From positions 1 to 12,762 of the forward strand of contig JBPPNE010000359.1 in the NCBI GenBank assembly GCA_051306415.1: 12,762 bases of DNA, given 5' to 3'. Within the stretch, counting starts at the first letter, position 1; every line of letters starts with the position of its first letter. The position numbers and the translations under genes were made by a program. The notes under the pieces are model-generated. The model was given only the letters and a program-made list of their open reading frames with translations, made no database searches and was not told the DNA's origin. Of the stretch, positions 1-5,178 are shown piece after piece. This stretch comes from CBDDRG01 sp051306415 (lineage in GTDB: Bacteria; Pseudomonadota; Gammaproteobacteria; Pseudomonadales; Porticoccaceae).

Positions 1-60
1 GAAATCATCGGTTACCACCCATGACGCCACACGCTTCTTTGTCAGCTTCTCTGTCGCCAT
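1..60 (-). CDS. N-terminus of a probable IS5-type transposase (partial, runs off left edge)
   Basis: A leftward ATG at 58-60 opens a frame that stays open to the window edge, giving 20 residues that start MATEKLTKKR and end SWVVTDDF. The start is supported by a strong purine-rich ribosome binding site (GGGAGGTGG) directly upstream on the minus strand. The basic head followed by a V-T-D-D-F turn resembles the beginning of IS5-family DDE transposases, where such a segment usually leads into a 'W.rvEPLIP' motif. That motif would lie outside the window, so the assignment rests on memory of the family and on a nearby MITE-like repeat with an IS5-style CTAG flank. It could equally be an unrelated small basic protein. 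That a gene starts here is fairly secure; the transposase identity is not. Confidence 0.42.
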   Translation of the reverse strand, partial: MATEKLTKKRVASWVVTDDF

Positions 61-239
61 CACCACCTCCCTCGCCGCGTTAGTGGCGGCTCGGGAAGGC
101 ATTATATATTATTTACGGATAAGTTCTAAGCCGACACTGAAGGCCGAAGGCCGTAAAGAGGTGGGCTTGAGCGGTCACATTCGACTACATGGCGCCTACC
201 GTCGTACATCAGCCTACCGCATGGAGCAGCGCCGAACGC
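61..239. other. Non-coding stretch upstream of the left-edge gene; possible IS end near 110-129
   Basis: No convincing gene is present. It begins with the ribosome binding site of the left-edge gene and an AT-rich patch (about 100-118) that could hold its promoter. If that gene is an IS5-type transposase, the element's end should lie close upstream. The string ending ...GGATAAGTT followed by CTAA (126-129) fits the CWAR target preference of the IS5 subgroup, but the matching distal inverted repeat is outside the window, so this is a guess. The rest, 130-239, shows nothing I can name apart from the short repeated string GAAGGCC. Confidence 0.3.
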
Positions 240-356
240 CTAGGGAAACGCTGAATAAGTCCTTCGACAGGCTCAGGACGAACGGTACCTATTGATTCCG
301 TTCGTGGTGAGCTTGTCGAACCATGAATGGAATCCATTTGTTCAGCGTTTCCCTAG
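240..356. mobile_element. MITE-like nested inverted repeat flanked by CTAG
   Basis: Bases 240-260 and 336-356 form terminal inverted repeats matching at 19 of 21 positions, the outermost 16 perfectly. Inside them a second inverted repeat pairs 263-285 with 298-320 (20 of 23 positions) around a 12-base loop. The inner arm carries the TTCGACAGGCTCAGGACG sequence that I know as a very widely dispersed proteobacterial repeat. The outermost CTAG on each side (240-243 and 353-356) may be a 4-bp target duplication; CTAG fits the CWAR target of the IS5 subgroup. Without the CTAGs the unit is 109 bases and encodes nothing. It lies downstream of the leftward gene ending at 385 and, as a long hairpin, could also stop transcription. 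Confidence 0.7.
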
Positions 357-384
357 CAGAATGTGGGTCGGCTGCATGTGATCG

Positions 385-984
385 TCAGCGTTCCCCAGCA
401 TTCAATTTCTCGATGTTCCCGTTGATTTTGACCAGCGTCTGGCTAACTGACTTTAGATGCTCGGCGACCTTTTTGTCCCAATTGTGATCTGAAGCATCTA
501 GCCATTGAAGGGCCATGACATCAATTTCACTGGTGCTACTCAGACGCCTTTTGAATACCTTATTACTCGGGTTTTCATACGTGGAGGTTACTGAGATAAC
601 CGAACTCCCGAGGTATTTGGATAACCCGCCATATTGGCCCCAAGTGATAGTAAAAGCTTGATTAGGCGCCAAATAGGCCATGCCAGTTACCAAAGCACCT
701 TTATTCATCTGCTCGGGAAGCTTAGCATCATCAAAGCCGAACGCATCTTGGGGCGAAGGCTTACTTAAACTGAACTCAATATTTCGTGCGGGGCCTGTGC
801 CAATATTTTTAATTACGAGATTTATGATTGAAGGGCGCTTAGGGTCTGGATCAGCATATACGATGACGTTGGGATCGGTGCTTGCGCGGTATACATTGTA
901 AGCGACCAAGCTAGAGATAATGGCAATAATTGCCACAACTATAGACACCCAGAAACTAGCTGTTGTGATCCATGATGAGTCCAC
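385..984 (-). CDS. Single-pass membrane protein of unknown function, low GC
   Basis: This is a 199-residue protein of a family I do not recognise. A GTG at 982-984 is the likely start, because GGAG sits five bases upstream and the protein begins naturally with a short head before a membrane helix at about residues 10-32 (FWVSIVVAIIAIISSLVAY). Residues about 38-150 look like one beta-rich domain, with a 'vIKNiGtGPARNIeF' stretch (58-71) of the kind seen in Ig-like domains of membrane-anchored proteins. Residues about 171-195 form a charged, possibly coiled helix. No catalytic motif is visible. In three 60-base rows counted by hand GC was 42-50%, against 58-78% in two rows of the next gene, which suggests recent acquisition. 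It starts 41 bases past the upstream SDR stop codon and may be co-transcribed with it, but its composition argues against shared ancestry. Confidence 0.8.
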   Translation of the reverse strand: MDSSWITTASFWVSIVVAIIAIISSLVAYNVYRASTDPNVIVYADPDPKRPSIINLVIKNIGTGPARNIEFSLSKPSPQDAFGFDDAKLPEQMNKGALVTGMAYLAPNQAFTITWGQYGGLSKYLGSSVISVTSTYENPSNKVFKRRLSSTSEIDVMALQWLDASDHNWDKKVAEHLKSVSQTLVKINGNIEKLNAGER

Positions 985-1025
985 ACAATCTCCAGTGTGA
1001 GCTAACTCGTTTTGGAACCCCCGCT

Positions 1026-1799
1026 TCAGACGGATTTCACCAAATGCCCACCATCCACCGCCAAGGTCGCACCGTTGATAAAAGACCCGGCGTCGCTGGC
1101 GAGCAGCAGCAAAGGGCCAGTGATTTCGGCCATTTCGCCAAGGCGTCCGCCGGGTGTCGATTCGATATAGGCCTGACCCGCGGCGCTATCGAAATACTCG
1201 CCGTTCATTTCGGTCTTGAAATAGCCGGGACAGAGCGCGTTGACGCGGATACCCTTGCCGGCAAGCTCCAGCGCCATGTGTTTGGTGAGCTGGATCAAGC
1301 CGGCCTTGGAGGCGCTATAGACGCCGTGGCCCATGCTGGTGGCGAGGCCGAGCACGGAGGCAATGTTGACAATGGTGCCGCCGGTATTGGCCGCCAGCAG
1401 GCGCCGCGCCGCCTCGGCGGCGACCATCCAGGCGCCCTTGAGATTGGTGTCGATGGCGAAATCCCACTCGGCCTCGGTGGTTTTGTGCACGGTTTTCGGC
1501 GCCGCGACACCGGCATTGTTCACCAGCAGGGTGACCGTGCCGTAGTGAGCCTCCGCGGCGTCGAAGGCGGCGGCGACACTGGCGGCATCGGTCACGTCCA
1601 TGGCCACCGCGTGGGCGTTGCCACCAGCCGCGACTATCTCCTCGACCAGGCTGCGCAGGCGATCCACGCGCCGCGCGCCCACCACGACGCGGGCGCCGGC
1701 CTGCGCCAGCACCTTCGCGAAGTGCTCACCGAAGCCACTGGAAGCGCCGGTCACCAGGGCGACCTTGCCGGCCAGACTGAACAGATTTTGTTGTATCAC
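1026..1799 (-). CDS. Short-chain dehydrogenase/reductase (SDR), probably acting on an acyl-CoA intermediate
   Basis: A classical SDR oxidoreductase. Numbering from the longer possible start at 1808, it has the cofactor motif TGASSGFG (20-27), NNAG (97-100) and the tetrad N122, S151, Y164 and K168 within YSASK, followed by a C-terminal 'DGG' segment. A basic GARR after beta-2 suggests NADP(H). I prefer GTG at 1797-1799 as start: AGGAGG (1808-1813 on the plus strand as cctcct) overlaps the upstream GTG at 1806-1808 but lies 8 bases from this one, giving 257 residues. It is the last metabolic gene of a leftward set with a quinone oxidoreductase-like protein and an acyl-CoA dehydrogenase. A 3-hydroxyacyl-CoA dehydrogenase or alcohol dehydrogenase role therefore fits, but the substrate cannot be read from the sequence. 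Confidence 0.93.
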   Translation of the reverse strand: MIQQNLFSLAGKVALVTGASSGFGEHFAKVLAQAGARVVVGARRVDRLRSLVEEIVAAGGNAHAVAMDVTDAASVAAAFDAAEAHYGTVTLLVNNAGVAAPKTVHKTTEAEWDFAIDTNLKGAWMVAAEAARRLLAANTGGTIVNIASVLGLATSMGHGVYSASKAGLIQLTKHMALELAGKGIRVNALCPGYFKTEMNGEYFDSAAGQAYIESTPGGRLGEMAEITGPLLLLASDAGSFINGATLAVDGGHLVKSV

Positions 1800-1860
1800 T
1801 TGCAGCACCTCCTAACAGGCGATCACAGCGGGCACCAGAACTGGCGTCGACACCAGCGGG

Positions 1861-2838
1861 TCAAGGCGTCAACACCACCTTCCCCATTACACCGCGACCA
1901 GTGACTTTCTTGATCGCCCGCACGCCCTCGGCAAGGGGGAACACACTGTCGATGACCGGCCGCACCTTGCCCTCTTCACACCACTGGAACAGCTCGCGCA
2001 TATTGCGGGCGTGGTCTTCCGGTTGCTTCTGGGTGAACGAACCCCAGAACACGCCGATCAGGGAATAGCCCTTCACCAGCGTCAGATTGACCGGCAGGGT
2101 CGGAATGCGCCCCGACGCGAAGCCGACCACCAGCAGGCGGCCGTTCCAGGCCATCGCGCGGGAACAGGCATCAAAGGCATCGCCACCGACCGCGTCATAG
2201 ACCACATCGGCGCCGCGCCCGCCAGTGCGATCCTTGATCGCCTTGTTGAGATCTTCCTCCGTGTAATTGATACCCTCATCGGCACCCTGGGCGCTGGCGA
2301 ACGCCAGTTTTTCCGCGCTGGAACAGACCGCGATGACATGGGCGCCGATGGCCTTGCCGATCTGCACCGCGGCAAGACCGGTACCCCCCGCAGCACCCAG
2401 CACCACCAGGGTTTCACCGGCCTGCAAGTTGGCGCGCTGGCGCAGCGCATGGTGAGCCGTGCCGGTGGCACAAAGAAGAGCCGCGCCCTCTTCGTAGGAC
2501 ATGCGCGCCGACAGCGGATAAACCGCCGTTGCGGGAATCGCGACCTGGGCGGCGTAAGCGCCGCAACCGGGGTGCCAGCCGAGCACCCGGTCGCCGACTT
2601 TGACGCCACTCACACCGGCGCCGAGAGCGAGCACGTCACCGGCGAATTCACCGCCGGGCATGAAGGGCACTTCTGGTTTAGCCTGATACTTGCCCTCCAC
2701 CAACAGGCCATCGGGAAAGTTGACGCCGATACCCTTGATGGCCACCAGCACCTCACCGGGGCCGGCGACCGGGTCGGGCATGTCGCGATAGACCAGATCC
2801 TCGACCTTGCCGTAGGCTTCACACACCAGTGCTTTCAT
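1861..2838 (-). CDS. NADPH:quinone oxidoreductase-like MDR enzyme (zinc-independent)
   Basis: A 325-residue medium-chain dehydrogenase/reductase of the quinone oxidoreductase type. Residues 1-125 form the GroES-like domain, including NFPDGLLVEGKY (40-51) and a P-G-G-E-F-A-G segment near 61-67. The nucleotide-binding fold carries GAAGGTG (148-154), and the protein ends with the usual 'GrgvMGKVVL'. The zinc-ligand pattern of alcohol dehydrogenases is absent, so NADPH-dependent reduction of a quinone, enone or enoyl thioester is expected. The ATG at 2836-2838 is preceded by AGGAGG at a good distance. It lies 61 bases from the SDR start and 74 from the end of the acyl-CoA dehydrogenase gene, consistent with one operon. 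Members of this family next to acyl-CoA genes are often annotated only as oxidoreductases; the substrate is unknown. Confidence 0.92.
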   Translation of the reverse strand: MKALVCEAYGKVEDLVYRDMPDPVAGPGEVLVAIKGIGVNFPDGLLVEGKYQAKPEVPFMPGGEFAGDVLALGAGVSGVKVGDRVLGWHPGCGAYAAQVAIPATAVYPLSARMSYEEGAALLCATGTAHHALRQRANLQAGETLVVLGAAGGTGLAAVQIGKAIGAHVIAVCSSAEKLAFASAQGADEGINYTEEDLNKAIKDRTGGRGADVVYDAVGGDAFDACSRAMAWNGRLLVVGFASGRIPTLPVNLTLVKGYSLIGVFWGSFTQKQPEDHARNMRELFQWCEEGKVRPVIDSVFPLAEGVRAIKKVTGRGVMGKVVLTP

Positions 2839-2912
2839 TATTTTCCTCCTCGTTTATCCAGTCTTGGCTTCAATCATTATTCCAGACCGTCAATCGCCCC
2901 TGGGATTAACCC

Positions 2913-4124
2913 CTAGTGCGCGTACTGTTTCACCAGTTGCCGGCCCAGCGTCATCATGTGCACCTGATCCGGGCCGTCGGCGAAACGGATCTGGCGAGCA
3001 TAGGTGTAGGCTTCGGCGAGGAAGAAATCCTCGGTGAGGCCGGCGGCGCCATGCACCTGCATGGCACGGTCGATGACCCGTGCCGCCATTGACGGCGCCA
3101 CCACCTTGATCGCGGCGACCAGATCGCGGGAATTCTTGACGCCGTCACGGTCGATCTTGTCGGCCGTCATCAGCGTCAGCAGGCGCGCCTGCTCGATATC
3201 GCAATAGGACTGGGCGATGTCCTCGCGCACCGATTGGTGCTCGCTGATCTTGCGGCCGAACGTACTGCGGCTGTCGGCGCGCTTGCACATCAGCTCGAGC
3301 GCGCGCTGGGCGCAGCCGATCAAGCGCATGCAGTGGTGAATGCGGCCCGGCCCGAGACGACCCTGGGCGATTTCAAAACCGCGGCCCTCGCCGAGAATCA
3401 GATTCGCTACCGGTACGCGGACATTCTCGAACAGAATTTCGGCGTGTCCGAGGGGCGGATCGAAATAGCCCAGGGTGGACAGCGGGCGGACAATCGTCAC
3501 CCCCGGCGCATCCATCGGCACCAGAATCTGCGATTGCTGGCGGTGGCGATCAGGATTGTCCGGGTTGGTCTTGCCCATCACGATCATGATCTTGCAGGCC
3601 GCGTTCATCGCGCCGGAGGCGAACCACTTGCGGCCGTTGATGACGTAATGGTCGCCGTCGCGCACCATCGCGCACTGCACATTGGTGGCATCGGAGCTGG
3701 CCACATCCGGCTCGGTCATTACAAACGCGGAGCGGATCTCGCCGGCGAGCAGGCGCGTCAGCCAGGCTTGCTTCTGTTCGTCATTGCCGTATTTGACCAG
3801 TACTTCCATGTTGCCGGTGTCCGGCGCATTGCAGTTGAAGATCTCGGGAGCCCACAGCACGCGGCCCATGATCTCGGCGAGGGGCGCGTATTCGAGATTG
3901 CTGAGACCAGCGCCATACTCCTCTTCGGGCATGAACAGGTTCCACAGGCCGGCCTGCTGGGCCTTGGCTTTCAATGCGAGCATCAGCGGCGGCGTGGTCC
4001 AGGGATTGGCGGCGGTCTTCAGGTATTCGGCGTAGGCGTGCTCGACCGGGTAAACCTCATCGACCATGAATTTTTGCAGGCGATCCTGCAGCGCCACGGC
4101 GCGCGGGGAGTGTTCAAAGTTCAT
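2913..4124 (-). CDS. Acyl-CoA dehydrogenase, ACAD10/11-like
   Basis: A full-length 403-residue FAD-dependent acyl-CoA dehydrogenase. The alpha-helical N-terminal domain includes LFMPEEEYGAGLSNLEY (63-79). The flavin-binding strand is FVMTEPDVASSDATNV (134-149), followed by NGRKWFASGA. The C-terminal helical domain has 'GRIHHCMRLIG', the STFGRKISEHQSVR segment and QVHGAAGLTED (356-366). Near the end, ADGPDQVH (382-389) occupies the place where ACAD10/11-type enzymes carry their acidic residue, rather than the Y-E-G-T of medium-chain enzymes. In this subfamily some members work with an aminoglycoside-phosphotransferase-like kinase on 4-hydroxyacyl-CoAs (mammalian ACAD10/11; LvaA and LvaC of Pseudomonas putida); no such kinase is in the window. 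The start ATG at 4122-4124 has a rather distant AGGAG (12 bases). Confidence 0.94.
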   Translation of the reverse strand: MNFEHSPRAVALQDRLQKFMVDEVYPVEHAYAEYLKTAANPWTTPPLMLALKAKAQQAGLWNLFMPEEEYGAGLSNLEYAPLAEIMGRVLWAPEIFNCNAPDTGNMEVLVKYGNDEQKQAWLTRLLAGEIRSAFVMTEPDVASSDATNVQCAMVRDGDHYVINGRKWFASGAMNAACKIMIVMGKTNPDNPDRHRQQSQILVPMDAPGVTIVRPLSTLGYFDPPLGHAEILFENVRVPVANLILGEGRGFEIAQGRLGPGRIHHCMRLIGCAQRALELMCKRADSRSTFGRKISEHQSVREDIAQSYCDIEQARLLTLMTADKIDRDGVKNSRDLVAAIKVVAPSMAARVIDRAMQVHGAAGLTEDFFLAEAYTYARQIRFADGPDQVHMMTLGRQLVKQYAH

Positions 4125-4188
4125 GCTTGCTGCGATCTCCTGAGGTTGATAAAAAGCTGTTTTTCAAAGAAAGCGGCAACGCATGGCC

Positions 4189-4902
4189 TCAAACCAGCGT
4201 GATCGCCTGCTGGCGATCCGGCCGTTCCAGATGCGCGAGGCCATTGAAGCCAGCGAGGCCGATGCGGTCGTCGCTGCAGACAAACCGGGTGATCGAGGTG
4301 TTGCGGATCTGCGTCATCAGTTCGACCACGGCGGTGTCGTCGAGGCCGAGCACCTGTTTCATCGCCACCGATTTGGGTCCACCCGAGGACACAATCAACA
4401 CGCGCTCGCCACACTGGCCCACGCGTGCGCGGGCCAGTGCACCCACTACGCGCGCGTTGAAGCCGATCCAGGTTTCAGAAGCCACCCCCGTCGTCGCGTC
4501 GGCTTTGGCGATAGCGGCATCCAGATCGCCGCTCATCCAGGCGATCATCACCTGCCGCAGCACGCGAAACAGGCCCTCAGCGTCCTTCGGCAGCTCGCCC
4601 GTCAGCGCCTGCTCGGCGTGGGCGGTTTCCAGATACAGGCTCATCAGCGGCCGGAATCCGAACTCGTCGAAACCGGGGTCGATAACCGGCTCCAGTGTAA
4701 TCCCCATGCCTTCACTGATACCCGCAAGGGTCTGCTGGTGACGGCTAAGGGTGCCGACGATCACACGATCAAAGGTAACCCCAGTGGCGGCGAAATGTTC
4801 GCCAAGCCAGCAGGATTGCTGCCAACCCAAGGGTGAGAGTTGGTCGTAATTCCGCGCACCCCAGGAAGCCTGACCGTGGCGGACGAAGAATATCTCGCTC
4901 AT
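4189..4902 (-). CDS. Histidine-phosphatase-fold protein with altered active site
   Basis: A 237-residue member of the histidine phosphatase (phosphoglycerate mutase-like) superfamily. The N-terminal FVRHGQAS (6-13) supplies the first arginine and the phospho-accepting H9; SRHQQT (53-58) supplies the second arginine (R54), and DEFGF (79-83) the acidic residue. The second catalytic histidine, normally in 'vSHGG', is replaced: the segment reads VSSGGP with S173 at that position. The fold is clear, but ordinary phosphatase chemistry may be weakened or changed. It is the first gene of the leftward set, 64 bases ahead of the acyl-CoA dehydrogenase. I have a memory of such variant phosphatases accompanying acyl-CoA dehydrogenase genes, but the substrate is unknown. 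The ATG at 4900-4902 has only a weak GGGAG upstream. Confidence 0.88.
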   Translation of the reverse strand: MSEIFFVRHGQASWGARNYDQLSPLGWQQSCWLGEHFAATGVTFDRVIVGTLSRHQQTLAGISEGMGITLEPVIDPGFDEFGFRPLMSLYLETAHAEQALTGELPKDAEGLFRVLRQVMIAWMSGDLDAAIAKADATTGVASETWIGFNARVVGALARARVGQCGERVLIVSSGGPKSVAMKQVLGLDDTAVVELMTQIRNTSITRFVCSDDRIGLAGFNGLAHLERPDRQQAITLV

Positions 4903-4926
4903 GAGGACTCCCGGGCACGGATGCGC

Positions 4927-4956
4927 AGCATAATCGAGGCTCCGGCCTTATGTAAT
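4927..4956 (-). promoter_or_regulatory. Possible promoter of the leftward acyl-CoA gene set
   Basis: On the minus strand ATTACA (4951-4956) and TATGCT (4927-4932) are separated by 18 bases, about 25-50 bases ahead of the phosphatase-fold gene. Each hexamer matches the sigma-70 consensus at four of six positions. This is the best pair I found by eye near that start and is only tentative. Confidence 0.25.
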
Positions 4957-5002
4957 CCATTTTTTCCAGTTGGGTCAGGAGCGCCACCACAACTGCGCCA
5001 AT

Positions 5003-5025
5003 GCGCGGTCATCACGGCACCGCGC
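5003..5025. promoter_or_regulatory. Palindrome in the divergent intergenic region, possible operator
   Basis: GCGCGGT (5003-5009) and ACCGCGC (5019-5025) are perfect 7-base inverted arms around a 9-base spacer. The site lies near the middle of the 276-base gap between the divergently read phosphatase-fold gene and the receptor gene. A dimeric regulator binding here could control both directions. No regulator gene adjoins the site, so this is inference from symmetry and position only. Confidence 0.35.
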
Positions 5026-5140
5026 CAATCCCCACAAGGGTCGCGCTACGCTGATAGCAATGGAGCCACTTCGCCGATCAAAGCGAGTAAACGTGGCGTC
5101 GGCGCTAGCAATTAGCCGGCTGCTGACTACAATGGCCGCT

Positions 5141-5161
5141 GCCTAGAAAATAGGCCTTTTT
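5141..5161 (+). terminator. Small hairpin with T-run in the receptor leader (possible attenuator)
   Basis: GCCTA (5141-5145) and TAGGC (5151-5155) form a 5-bp stem closed by a GAAAA loop and followed by C and five T bases (5157-5161). It lies 18-38 bases before the receptor ATG. No rightward gene precedes it, so a normal gene-end terminator makes little sense; leader attenuation of the receptor is possible. The stem is short, so termination would be weak. Confidence 0.3.
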
Positions 5162-5178
5162 CAAGGATTTTCCCGATC

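Noticed and set aside
83..295. Small rightward frame of 70 codons at the left edge
   Set aside because: No ribosome binding site; it runs through the AT-rich upstream patch and into the inverted-repeat element, with no protein-like pattern.
240..356. CRISPR repeat or attachment site
   Set aside because: Only one nested palindrome with no regularly spaced direct repeats, and no tRNA or integrase nearby.
1806..1808. GTG as start of the SDR gene
   Set aside because: This GTG overlaps the AGGAGG ribosome binding site itself; the next in-frame GTG (1797-1799) has an 8-base spacing.
972..1904. Rightward 310-codon open frame opposite the SDR gene
   Set aside because: High-GC antisense shadow with Gly/His/Arg/Ala-rich composition and no family signature; the opposite strand encodes a complete SDR with all motifs.
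2011..2916. Rightward 301-codon open frame opposite the quinone oxidoreductase gene
   Set aside because: Antisense shadow of a clear MDR enzyme; low-complexity composition and no plausible start context.
4149..4164. A-run/T-run inverted repeat in the phosphatase-ACAD spacer as a terminator
   Set aside because: The possible stem is only A-T pairs around GCTG with no GC clamp, so stable termination is unlikely and the genes look co-transcribed.
3234..4202. Rightward 322-codon open frame opposite the acyl-CoA dehydrogenase gene
   Set aside because: The complementary strand holds a full-length ACAD with conserved motifs; this frame has no recognisable domain.
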